From NCBI GenBank assembly GCA_021827705.1, contig JAKAUQ010000029.1:1-64000 (forward strand): a stretch of 64,000 nucleotides of DNA, in the 5' to 3' direction. Below the pieces are notes generated by a model. It had not been told where the DNA came from. It saw nothing but the letters and a program-made list of their open reading frames with translations, and did not search any database. Positions 27,238-35,130 of this stretch are shown here, piece after piece (positions within the stretch are counted from its first letter, which is position 1; the number at the start of each line of letters is the position of its first letter). The stretch comes from Actinomycetes bacterium. Its GTDB lineage: Bacteria; Actinomycetota; Acidimicrobiia; Acidimicrobiales; RAAP-2. The position numbers and the translations under genes are program-made.

Positions 27238-28121
27238 GCCCCGGGGCGTCCGCGCACTGGGAGCTAGCCGCCCCGCTGAGCGAGCGCCAGCGCGACGAGG
27301 TCCGCGAGCTCCTGACGCGCACCGCGCGCCGACTCGGCCGCGAGGCCCTCGACGAGGGACGCCGCCGGGCTCTCGAACGCGGCGACTCTGCGGAGCACTG
27401 GTGCCGGCGCGACGCGGCCGGGCGCCTGCGCGGCTACGCCATGGTGAGCCCCGGTGCGCCCCCGGTGGTGGAGGCCTGCGGCGGCGGTGTGGACGCCGCC
27501 TTGCGCCAGGCTCTCCTCGCCCGCCACGGCGCGGTGCTCTGGTGGGTGCGCGCGCGCCGGCCGCCGCGCGGCCGCGTGGAGCGGACCTTGGAGGTCCGCC
27601 AGCGCCGCCTGCCCCTCGCCGTGGCGGTCACCTGGCCCGCCGGGGCCGTCTTGCGCCCCTTCAACCCGGACCGCGACGTCGAGCGCTGGCTGCGGCACAA
27701 CAACCAGGCCTTCGCCGACCACCCCGAGCAGGGCGCCTGGCGCGCCGACGAGCTGCGCGAGCGCCTGGCCGAGCCCTGGTTCGACGCCGCGGGCTTCCTG
27801 GTGCTCGACGACGGCGTGGAGATCCGCGCCTCGTGCTGGACCAAGGTGCACGACCGGGCGACGTCCCCCGGGCGGGTCGGGGAGATCTACGCCGTCTCGG
27901 TCGACCCCCGCTGGCGCGGGCGGGGCCTGGGCCGGGCCCTGGTCGTGGCCGGCACCGACACCCTCCACCGTCAGGGGGTCGAGGCGGCCGTGCTCTTCGT
28001 GGACCGCGACAACGTGGTGGCGCGCGAGCTCTACGCCGGCCTCGGATTCGACGTCGTGCGCACCGACGTCCTGGTGCGCATCGGGACTAGCCCCCGACCA
28101 GACGACCCACCAGCCACGTGA
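27234..28121 (+). CDS. mshD: Mycothiol synthase (MshD)
   Basis: A 295-residue protein with two GNAT acetyltransferase domains that acetylates Cys-GlcN-Ins in the last step of mycothiol synthesis. The C-terminal domain is the active one: VGEIYAVSVDPRWRGRGLGRAL carries the acetyl-CoA pyrophosphate loop (RGRGLGRA), and FVDRDNVVARELYAGLGF is the usual end. The linker NNQAFADHPEQGAW is typical of MshD. GTG start coupled to the preceding small gene. Its 3' end overlaps the convergent VIT-type gene by 35 nt. With mshC at the window's right edge, the genome clearly uses mycothiol. Confidence 0.9.
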   Translation: MSPGASAHWELAAPLSERQRDEVRELLTRTARRLGREALDEGRRRALERGDSAEHWCRRDAAGRLRGYAMVSPGAPPVVEACGGGVDAALRQALLARHGAVLWWVRARRPPRGRVERTLEVRQRRLPLAVAVTWPAGAVLRPFNPDRDVERWLRHNNQAFADHPEQGAWRADELRERLAEPWFDAAGFLVLDDGVEIRASCWTKVHDRATSPGRVGEIYAVSVDPRWRGRGLGRALVVAGTDTLHRQGVEAAVLFVDRDNVVARELYAGLGFDVVRTDVLVRIGTSPRPDDPPAT

Positions 28122-28806
28122 CCGCGGCCGCCAGGCCCGCCACCCCGACCTGGCGCAGGGCCCAGCGTACGACGCCGCGCTTGGCGAGCCACCCGATGGC
28201 CCCGCCGACCGCCGCCGCACCCACCGCGCCACAGGCGATCGACCACCAGGCGGCATCCGGCGTGCCGGGCACCAGCCACGGGATGAGGGGCACGAAGGCG
28301 CCCACGGCGAAGGCCACCAGCGACGCCAGCGCGGCCAGCAGGGGAACGCCCGTGGCCGAAGGGTCGATGCCGAGCTCCTCGCGCGCGTGTGTGCGCAGCG
28401 CGAGGTCGGGGTCGCGCATGAGGTCCCGGGCCAGGCGGTCGGCCAACTCCTCGTCGATCCCGCGCTCCTGGAACAGGTCGCGCAGCTCGACGCGCTCGGC
28501 CTCCGGGCTCTCGGCGATCGAGCGTCGCTCCACGTCGATCTCGTACTCGAGGAGCTCTTTTTGGGCCCGCATGGACACGTACTCGCCCGTCGCCATCGAG
28601 AAGCCGCCGGCCACCAGCCCGGCCAAGCCCGCGAGGCGCACGACGTGCGCGCCGGGGCTGGCCCCGGCAAAGCCCAAGATCAGGGACACGTTGGTGACCA
28701 GCCCATCGCTGATACCGAAGATTCCCGCGCGCATCCAGCCGCCAGAGATCTGGCGATGGCCCTCGCGATGCACCCCCGGCTCCGCGCCCCCGTGGTCGCT
28801 GCTCAC
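28087..28806 (-). CDS. VIT1/CCC1-family membrane transporter
   Basis: A 239-residue membrane protein of the VIT1/CCC1 family, which move Fe(II) or Mn(II). GIFGISDGLVTNVSLILGFAGA is the conserved first transmembrane helix (about 28-48), a second (about 58-75) leads into MATGEYVSMRAQKELLEYEI, then a cytosolic Glu-rich metal-binding helical hairpin (about 85-145) and three more spans. No regulator or iron box is evident. GTG 28806 is 6 nt after TAGACT (leaderless). It overlaps the 3' end of mshD. Confidence 0.85.
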   Translation of the reverse strand: MSSDHGGAEPGVHREGHRQISGGWMRAGIFGISDGLVTNVSLILGFAGASPGAHVVRLAGLAGLVAGGFSMATGEYVSMRAQKELLEYEIDVERRSIAESPEAERVELRDLFQERGIDEELADRLARDLMRDPDLALRTHAREELGIDPSATGVPLLAALASLVAFAVGAFVPLIPWLVPGTPDAAWWSIACGAVGAAAVGGAIGWLAKRGVVRWALRQVGVAGLAAAVTWLVGRLVGG

Positions 28807-28812
28807 CGGACC

Positions 28813-28818
28813 AGTCTA
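28813..28818 (-). promoter_or_regulatory. Putative -10 box (TAGACT) of VIT-type gene
   Basis: TAGACT on the minus strand ends 6 nt before the GTG start. The divergent MaoC gene has its own candidates, TACGGT or TAAAGT, at 28850-28860. Confidence 0.45.
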
Positions 28819-28874
28819 CGAAACGCGCCGCGCCGCGCCGGCCCGAGCCTACGGTAAAGTCGCCAACGAGCCCC

Positions 28875-29324
28875 ATGACCGTCCTTGATCTCACCGACCT
28901 GCGCCGCCACCTGGGCGAGCACCTGGGGTACTCGCCCTACCACCAGATCACGCAGGCGCAGGTCGACCTCTTCGCCGACGCCACCGGGGACCACCAGTGG
29001 ATCCACCAGGACGTCGCGCGCGCGGCGGGCGGGCCCTTCGGAGGCACGATCGCCCACGGCTACCTGACGCTGTCGCTGCTCCCAGTGCTGCTCGGGGAGA
29101 TCTGGCAGGTGACCGGCGTGCGCATGGGTGTGAACTACGGCGCCAACCGCGTGCGCTTCCCCAGCCCCGTGCCCGTCGGCTCGTTCCTGCGAGCCGGCGC
29201 GACCCTGGTCGGCCTCGAGGACCTCGACGGCGGAGCCCAGATCGTCCTGGACGTCGAAGTCCAGGTGCGCGACGCGCCCAAGCCCGCCCTGGTGGCCCAG
29301 GTTCTCTACCGCTACTACCGCTGA
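28875..29324 (+). CDS. MaoC-like (R)-hydratase, NodN type
   Basis: A 149-residue single hot-dog-fold dehydratase. The active-site Asp and His are in ADATGDHQWIHQDVARA near residue 40, followed by GPFGGTIAHGYLTLSLLPVL, a hallmark of the NodN-like branch. Such enzymes hydrate enoyl thioesters to (R)-3-hydroxyacyl thioesters; CoA versus ACP preference cannot be told. It lies one base before menG and is probably co-transcribed with the menaquinone genes. No clear ribosome-binding site. Confidence 0.85.
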   Translation: MTVLDLTDLRRHLGEHLGYSPYHQITQAQVDLFADATGDHQWIHQDVARAAGGPFGGTIAHGYLTLSLLPVLLGEIWQVTGVRMGVNYGANRVRFPSPVPVGSFLRAGATLVGLEDLDGGAQIVLDVEVQVRDAPKPALVAQVLYRYYR

Positions 29325-29325
29325 C

Positions 29326-30018
29326 ATGGACTACCGCCAGTTGCCCCAGGGCGAGGAGAAGACCCGCCAGGTACGGGCCATGTTCGACGCCATCGCACCG
29401 CGCTACGACCTGCTCAACCGCGTCATGACCCTGGGCATGGACCGGCGCTGGCGACGCCGCGCCACGGCCGACCTGCGCCTCCCGGCGCGCAGCGTGGTCC
29501 TCGACGTGGCCGCGGGCACCGGCGACTTCGTGCGCGAGCTGTCCGCCCAGGGTCTGCGCCCCGTGGCCACCGATCTCAGCGCCGGCATGCTCGCGGCCGG
29601 GCGCGGGGTCTACCCGCGCGTGCAGGCCGACGCGCGGGCCCTCCCCTTCGCCACCGGCGCCTTCGACGGCGTCACCTGCGGCTACGCCCTGCGCAACTTC
29701 ACGGACCTGCCCGCCACCCTGGCCGAGCTGGCCCGCGTCGTGCGCCCGGGTGGTCGCCTGGCCGTGCTCGAGGTGGCCGAGCCGCGCGGCGGCCTCTGGC
29801 GGGCGGGATTCCGCCTCTGGTTCCATCGGGTCGTGCCTCTGGTGGGCTCCCTGCTCTCGGACCGCGACGCCTACCACTACCTCCCCCGGTCCACCGCCTA
29901 CCTGCCCGCCCCGCCCGAGTTGCGTGACCTGTTCACGCGCGCCGGCTTCGTCGCGGTCAACCAGCGCACGATCCTGGGCGGCCTCAGCCAGGAGATCGTG
30001 GCCACGAGGACGGCGTGA
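29326..30018 (+). CDS. menG: Demethylmenaquinone methyltransferase
   Basis: A 230-residue class I SAM-dependent methyltransferase of the UbiE/MenG family, which performs the final C-methylation in menaquinone synthesis. The N-terminal MFDAIAPRYDLLNRVMTLGMD is diagnostic for UbiE; VVLDVAAGTGDFVREL is the SAM-binding motif I, and CGYALRNF and GGRLAVLEVAEP are motifs II and III. TGA overlaps the menF GTG as GTGA. Since actinobacteria use menaquinone, MenG rather than UbiE is the fitting name. Confidence 0.9.
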   Translation: MDYRQLPQGEEKTRQVRAMFDAIAPRYDLLNRVMTLGMDRRWRRRATADLRLPARSVVLDVAAGTGDFVRELSAQGLRPVATDLSAGMLAAGRGVYPRVQADARALPFATGAFDGVTCGYALRNFTDLPATLAELARVVRPGGRLAVLEVAEPRGGLWRAGFRLWFHRVVPLVGSLLSDRDAYHYLPRSTAYLPAPPELRDLFTRAGFVAVNQRTILGGLSQEIVATRTA

Positions 30019-31244
30019 AGTTCCTGCGTCGGGCCATGGCCCCGGTGCCCACCGCGACCCTGCGGGCCCTGGCCGCGCGCTCGGGCTGGCTGCTCGAGTC
30101 CCCCGACATGATCCGCTGCGGGCTCGGCGGCTCCGCCCTGGCCTGGGAGCTGCCCAGCGCGGGCGCGACGAGCCCCCCGCCCTTCCCGGCCACGACCCTC
30201 ACCGGCGATGACGGCCCCAGCGGCTCCGGCGTCGTCGCGATGGGATCACTTCCCTTCGAGCGCTCCCGACCGGGCACCCTGCACGTCCCGCGCATCGTCG
30301 TGACCCAGGACCGCCACGGCGGTGCCTGGATCACCTCGCGGGGACCCACCCCCGACCTGGCGGCGCTGCTGGCCGACGTGGGCGAGCCCACCCAGGGCCC
30401 CGTCGGCGTGCGGGCGGTGTCCTACGCCCCCACCCCCGAGGAGTACGCCCACCGCGTGGCCCGCGCCGTCGAGCTCCTGCGCCACGGCCAGTTGGCCAAG
30501 GTGGTGCTCGCCCGGGCGGTTCTCGGCTCGGCCACCGAGGAGGTGGACCCGGCGGCCCTGGCCCAGCGCCTGCGCACGCGCGAGCCGCACTGCACGCTCT
30601 ACAGCCTGCCCCTGCGCTCCGGACGGCGCTACGTGGGCGCCAGCCCCGAGCTGCTGGTGCGCCGCGAGGGTGCGGCGGTGAGCTGCCACCCCCTGGCCGG
30701 GACGATCGCCCTGCCCAGCCACGTCGCTCCCGACGACTACGAGGCCTGGCTGCTCGGCTCCCATAAGAACCGCCACGAGCACGACGTGTTGGTCCAGGAC
30801 ATCCTGGACACCCTGCGCGAGACCTACGACGTGGCCGCCGATGCCGCCCCGAGCATCGTGGCCCTGCGCTCGATCGCCCACCTGGGCACCTGGATCACCG
30901 GGACCCACCGCGGTCCCGCTCCGACCCCCAGCGCCCTCGACCTCCTGCGTCAGCTCCACCCCACCGCCGCCGTCGGCGGCATCCCTCGCGAGGGGGCCGA
31001 GGACCTGATCGGCGCGCTCGAGGGCCGCCCCCGCGGTCCCTACGCCGGTCCGGTCGGCTGGATCGACTCGGCGGGCGACGGCGAGTGGTGGATCGGCATC
31101 CGCGGGGTGCTGCTGAAGGGTGCCGCTTTCGAGGCCTGGGCCGGCGCCGGCATCGTCGACGAGTCCGACCCCATCGCCGAGCGCGAGGAGACCCGCGACA
31201 AGCTCCTAAGTGTGCTGTCGGCCCTGCTCAGTGACCGCGTGTGA
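30015..31244 (+). CDS. menF: Isochorismate synthase (menaquinone)
   Basis: A 409-residue chorismate-utilising enzyme turning chorismate into isochorismate. The C-terminal two thirds carry the family motifs: GQLAKVVLARAV (general-base Lys), CHPLAGTIALP, SKNRHEHD-like SHKNRHEHDVLVQDI, AVGGIPREGAEDL and YAGPVGWID, ending in AGAGIVDESDPIAEREETRDK with Mg-binding acids. The siderophore paralogues (EntC/DhbC) are similar, but the coupling to menG points to menaquinone. The 3' end overlaps the convergent glycosyltransferase by 39 nt. Confidence 0.88.
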   Translation: MKFLRRAMAPVPTATLRALAARSGWLLESPDMIRCGLGGSALAWELPSAGATSPPPFPATTLTGDDGPSGSGVVAMGSLPFERSRPGTLHVPRIVVTQDRHGGAWITSRGPTPDLAALLADVGEPTQGPVGVRAVSYAPTPEEYAHRVARAVELLRHGQLAKVVLARAVLGSATEEVDPAALAQRLRTREPHCTLYSLPLRSGRRYVGASPELLVRREGAAVSCHPLAGTIALPSHVAPDDYEAWLLGSHKNRHEHDVLVQDILDTLRETYDVAADAAPSIVALRSIAHLGTWITGTHRGPAPTPSALDLLRQLHPTAAVGGIPREGAEDLIGALEGRPRGPYAGPVGWIDSAGDGEWWIGIRGVLLKGAAFEAWAGAGIVDESDPIAEREETRDKLLSVLSALLSDRV

Positions 31245-31949
31245 GCGCCGTAGCCGCCCCAGCGACCAGCGCGTGACCAGCCACAGCGCCTCGCCCACGA
31301 TGGCCCCGGACATCTTGGACTCGCCGCGGGTCCGGTCCGTGAAGGCGATGGGCACCTCGCTGATCGACAGGCCGGCCCGGCGAGCCCGGAAGGTCATCTC
31401 GATCTGGAAGCCATAGCCGTCGGCCCGCACGCTCTCGTAGTCCATCTGCTCGAGGGCTTCGGCCCGGTAGACGCGGTAGCCGGCGGTGGCGTCGTGGACC
31501 CGCAGCCCCAGCATCACCGAGGCGTACCAGTTCCCCCCGCGCGACAGCAGCAGCCGGGGCACCGACCAGCGCGGCGTGGAGCCGCCGACCACGTAGCGCG
31601 ACCCGATCACCACGTCGAAGGCCCGCGCCTCGTGCAAGAGGGTCGGGAGCATCTCGGGATCGTGGGAGAAGTCGCAGTCGATCTCGACCAGCAGCTCGTA
31701 GCCGCGCTCCAGGCCCCAGGCGAATCCCGCTCGGTACGCGCCCCCCAGCCCCGCCTTGACCGGACGCTCCAGGACCTCGATCTGGCCCACCTCGGCCCCC
31801 AGCTCCCGGGCCCGCGCCGCGGTCCCGTCCGGGCTGGAGTCGTCTACCACCAAGACGGTGGCCGCCGGCACGATGCGCCGCAGGGCCCGCACCATCGGCT
31901 CGATGTTCAGAGCCTCGTTGTAGGTGGGCAGGACCACCAGCGTGCGCAC
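31206..31949 (-). CDS. Polyprenol-phosphate mannose synthase-like GT2 glycosyltransferase
   Basis: A 247-residue GT-A glycosyltransferase of the DPM1 group without membrane spans. VVLPTYNEALNIEPMV starts the nucleotide-binding fold, VVDDSSPDGTA holds the acidic pair, EIDCDFSHDPEML is the DxD-like metal site, and GSRYVVGGS and the SKMSG region are family marks. Such enzymes move a hexose from GDP- or UDP-sugar to polyprenyl phosphate for use by outer-face transferases. It faces away from a flippase-like membrane protein, so the two may supply lipid-linked sugar together; that is inference. GTG 31949 lies 6 nt after TAGGCT. Confidence 0.85.
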   Translation of the reverse strand: MRTLVVLPTYNEALNIEPMVRALRRIVPAATVLVVDDSSPDGTAARARELGAEVGQIEVLERPVKAGLGGAYRAGFAWGLERGYELLVEIDCDFSHDPEMLPTLLHEARAFDVVIGSRYVVGGSTPRWSVPRLLLSRGGNWYASVMLGLRVHDATAGYRVYRAEALEQMDYESVRADGYGFQIEMTFRARRAGLSISEVPIAFTDRTRGESKMSGAIVGEALWLVTRWSLGRLRRSHAVTEQGRQHT

Positions 31950-31955
31950 CGATCC

Positions 31956-31961
31956 AGCCTA
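31956..31961 (-). promoter_or_regulatory. Putative -10 box (TAGGCT) of GT2 gene
   Basis: TAGGCT on the minus strand ends 6 nt before the GTG start, matching the leaderless spacing. Confidence 0.45.
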
Positions 31962-32018
31962 CTGCCGGGCCTCTGGTGGATCCCCTCGCCGACGCGACCG
32001 CCCGTGGCAGGCTATGCC

Positions 32019-33071
32019 ATGGCCGATGAGCAACCGCGCGCGCGCTTCACCGTGCCCCACGAGCTGCGCATCATCATCAGCATCGGCCTGCTGGTGTTCG
32101 TCCTGGAGTATCTGGTCGTGCCCCAGTTCGCGTCGGCGCGCCGCTCGCTGCCCCTGCTGGCCACCATCAATCCGATCCTGGTCGGCGTGGCCGTGGTGTG
32201 CGAGCTCGCGGCCATCTACGCCTACATGGAGCTCACCCGCGCGGTGCTCTACCCCTACTCGCCCCCGCGCTATGACACCTTGCGGGTGAACCTGGCCGGT
32301 CTGGCCATCAGCCACACCATCCCCGGGGGCACCGCCCCGGCCGGCGCGCTGTCGTATCGGATCTTCAACCGGCTGGGCGTGCCCAAGGAGACCAACGCCT
32401 TCGGCATGGCCACCCAGGGCACCGGCTCCGCGGTGGTGCTGAACATCCTGTTCTGGTGCGCCCTGGTCATCTCGGTCCCCCTCCAGGGGTTCAACCCCCT
32501 CTACGGCTTCGCCGCCCTGGCCGGCGTCTTCTTGCTGGCCGCCTTCTTCGGGACGATCATCTTGATCACCCGGGGCCAGAGCCACGCCGACCGCTGGCTG
32601 CGCTCGATCGCCCGCCGCATCCCCGGACTCGACCCCGACCGGCTCTCGACGATCCTGGGCAAGGTCGCCGACCGCATCACCGTCCTGATCACCTACCGGC
32701 GCACGCTGTGGGCGGCCCTGGTGTGGGCCGCCCTCAACTGGATCCTCGACGCGGCCTGCCTGTGGATCTTCGTGTGGTCCTTCGGCCACGTGATCTCGCC
32801 CATCGACCTGCTCGTGGCCTACGGGCTGGCCAACGTCCTAGCCGCCATCCCCGTCACGCCGGCCGGCCTCGGCGTCGTGGAGGGCGTGCTCATCCCGACG
32901 CTGGTGGGCTTCGGCGTGCCCCACAGCCAGGCGATCCTGGCCGTGCTCGCCTACCGTCTGGTCAACTTCTGGATCCCGATCCCGATCGGTGGCGTCGCCT
33001 ACGCCAGCCTGGAGTGGCGCCGGCGCGCTAGCTCACCACCGACCGGTGATGGGCCAGTGCCCGCCGCTTGA
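32019..33071 (+). CDS. LPG-synthase-like/UPF0104 integral membrane protein (flippase-like domain)
   Basis: A 350-residue polytopic membrane protein with about eight spans, of the lysylphosphatidylglycerol synthase TM / AglD-like group. The signature regions are LAGLAISHTIPGGTAPAGAL near residue 100 and ANVLAAIPVTPAGLGVVEGV near residue 280, the two conserved half-helices of this family. It lacks the C-terminal aminoacyl-transferase domain of MprF, so it is not an LPG synthase; members are thought to move lipid-linked substrates or act in glycolipid assembly. ATG 32019 is the first start near the domain; the longer track ORF is a shadow of the GT2 gene. It overlaps ppk by 44 nt at the 3' ends. 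Confidence 0.82.
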   Translation: MADEQPRARFTVPHELRIIISIGLLVFVLEYLVVPQFASARRSLPLLATINPILVGVAVVCELAAIYAYMELTRAVLYPYSPPRYDTLRVNLAGLAISHTIPGGTAPAGALSYRIFNRLGVPKETNAFGMATQGTGSAVVLNILFWCALVISVPLQGFNPLYGFAALAGVFLLAAFFGTIILITRGQSHADRWLRSIARRIPGLDPDRLSTILGKVADRITVLITYRRTLWAALVWAALNWILDAACLWIFVWSFGHVISPIDLLVAYGLANVLAAIPVTPAGLGVVEGVLIPTLVGFGVPHSQAILAVLAYRLVNFWIPIPIGGVAYASLEWRRRASSPPTGDGPVPAA

Positions 33072-35085
33072 ACTCCGCCTGGGCCGAGAACCCCTCGAGC
33101 GCCTGGACCCGGCGCCAGCGCCGGTCGGGCCCGAGCAGCCACGTCGAGGTGTCGTCGCGCCACGTCACCTCGAAGGCGTCGCGCAGCTCGGCGCGCACCA
33201 CCTCGTCGGCGATGGGCACCAGCACCTCGACGCGCCGGTCGAGGTTGCGCTCCATGAGGTCGGCCGAGCCGAGCAGGATCGTCTCGTTCGGCCCCGGCGG
33301 GCCGAACAGGAAGATGCGCGAGTGCTCCAGGAACTCCCCCACCAGGCTGCGCACAGTGATGCTCGCCGACAGGCCCTCGATGCCCGGGCGCAGGCAGCAC
33401 AGGGTCCGCACCAGCAGGCGGACCGGCACGCCAGCGGCGCTGGCCTCGTAGAGGGCGTCGATCACCGCGGGGTCAGTCAGCCCGTTGACCTTGATGTCGA
33501 TGCGCCCGGCCGGCCCCCGGTCCCGCTCGCGCGCGATCAGCTCGATGATGCGCGTGCGCGTCATGGTTGGGCTCACGACGATGCGCTCGTAGCCGACGTT
33601 GCGGGCGAAGCCCGTCAGGTAGTTGAACAGCTCGCCGACGTCGTGGGTGATGGCCGGGTCGGCGGTCAACAGGCCGAAGTCCTCGTAGGAGCGGGCCGTC
33701 TTGGAGTTGTAGTTGCCCGTGGCGATGTGCGCGTAGCGCACCGTGCGCCCCCCCTCGGTGCGCACCACCAGCAGGGTCTTGGAGTGGGTCTTCAGGCCCA
33801 TGATCCCGTAGACCACGTGCACGCCGGCGTCTTCGAGGGTCTTAGCCCACTCGATATTGGCGGCCTCGTCGAAGCGGGCCTTCAATTCGACCAGGGCCAC
33901 CACCTGCTTGCCGTGCTCGGCGGCGCGGATCAGGCTCGCCACCACCGGCGAGTCGCCCGACGTGCGATACAGCGTCTGCTTGATGGCTACCACCCGCGGG
34001 TCGTCGGCGGCCTGGGCCACCAGCACCTCGACTGAGTCGCTGAAGGACTCGTAGGGATGGTGCAAGAGGACGTCGGCCTCGCGGATCACCGCGAACAGGT
34101 CGCCCACGTGGTCCCCCACCAGCAGGCGGGCGGGCGTCAGGGGCGACCATCCCTCGCCCTTGAGGTCGGGCCGGTTCATCTCGTAGAGACCCCAGAAGTC
34201 GTGCAGGCCCAGCGGGGCGTCGCTGACGTAGACGCTCTCGGCGTCCAGTCCCAGCTCCCCGAGCAGTAGGTCGAGGAACTCGGGGTCCATGCCGCGGTGG
34301 ATCTCCACCCGAATCGCCTCGCCGAAGCGCCGACGGCGCAGCTCGACCTCGAGGGCGACCATCAGGTCGTCGGCCTCGTCCTCCTCCAAGGTCAGGTCAG
34401 CGTTGCGCGTGACCCGGAACAGGTCCGCCCGGCCCACCTCCATCCCCGGGAACAGGCGGCCCAGGTGGGCCACGATCAGCTCTTCCAGGCGGCACCACCG
34501 GCCCGGCCGGGCCTCGAGGAACCGCGGCAGCGAGCTGGGCACCTTGACGCGCGCGCTGCGCTCCTCACCGCTCTCCTGGTCGCGCACCACCACCGCGATG
34601 TTGAGGCTCAGGTTCGAGATCATCGGGAAGGGATGGCCCGGGTCCACGGCCAGGGGCGTCAGCACCGGGTACACGTGCTGCTCGAAGTAGCGCCCCAGGC
34701 GCGAGCGCTCCTCGGCATCGAGATCCTCGACGTGCACGATGTCGACCCCCGACGCGCTGAGCGCGGGCAGCAAGCCGTCCAGCACGAGGCGATCGAGGCG
34801 CTCGACCAGCTCCAAGATGCGCTCGCGAATCATCAGCAGCTGCTGGCGCGGGCGCATGCCATCAACCGAGGGGGTCTCGACGCCGGCGGCCACCTTGTCG
34901 AGCAGGCTGACCACGCGGACCTGGAAGAACTCGTCGACCATGTCGGCGAAGATCGCCACGAACTTGCAGCGCTCCAAGATGGGCAGCCCTTCGTCACCGG
35001 CCAGGTCCACCAGGCGCGACCCGAATTCCAGGCGCGACAGCTCGCGGCTCGAGAACCGCTCGGGTCCGAAGTCGCGGACAGCCAC
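33028..35085 (-). CDS. ppk: Polyphosphate kinase 1
   Basis: A 685-residue enzyme that reversibly builds polyphosphate from ATP. N-terminal RELSRLEFGSRLVDLA, head domain, then the phospholipase D-like catalytic half. The autophosphorylated His is in IMGLKTHSKTLLVVR near residue 430, and the second active-site His in LEHSRIFLFG near residue 585; IATGNYNSKTARSYED is also conserved. GTG 35085 has GGAGGT about 8 nt upstream. It shares a divergent 45-bp promoter region with the SEDS gene; no pho-type repeat is obvious. Confidence 0.95.
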   Translation of the reverse strand: MAVRDFGPERFSSRELSRLEFGSRLVDLAGDEGLPILERCKFVAIFADMVDEFFQVRVVSLLDKVAAGVETPSVDGMRPRQQLLMIRERILELVERLDRLVLDGLLPALSASGVDIVHVEDLDAEERSRLGRYFEQHVYPVLTPLAVDPGHPFPMISNLSLNIAVVVRDQESGEERSARVKVPSSLPRFLEARPGRWCRLEELIVAHLGRLFPGMEVGRADLFRVTRNADLTLEEDEADDLMVALEVELRRRRFGEAIRVEIHRGMDPEFLDLLLGELGLDAESVYVSDAPLGLHDFWGLYEMNRPDLKGEGWSPLTPARLLVGDHVGDLFAVIREADVLLHHPYESFSDSVEVLVAQAADDPRVVAIKQTLYRTSGDSPVVASLIRAAEHGKQVVALVELKARFDEAANIEWAKTLEDAGVHVVYGIMGLKTHSKTLLVVRTEGGRTVRYAHIATGNYNSKTARSYEDFGLLTADPAITHDVGELFNYLTGFARNVGYERIVVSPTMTRTRIIELIARERDRGPAGRIDIKVNGLTDPAVIDALYEASAAGVPVRLLVRTLCCLRPGIEGLSASITVRSLVGEFLEHSRIFLFGPPGPNETILLGSADLMERNLDRRVEVLVPIADEVVRAELRDAFEVTWRDDTSTWLLGPDRRWRRVQALEGFSAQAEFKRRALAHHRSVVS

Positions 35086-35118
35086 GACTGCCTACCTCCC
35101 TGATCAGCCTGCCACGAC

Positions 35119-35125
35119 TACTCTA
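35119..35125. promoter_or_regulatory. Symmetric -10 element TACTCTA between ppk and SEDS gene
   Basis: Rightward TACTCT ends exactly 6 nt before the ATG at 35131 (leaderless). Leftward TAGAGT leaves a leader of about 28 nt with the ppk GGAGGT site. One heptamer can serve both. Confidence 0.5.
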
Positions 35126-35130
35126 CGGGC

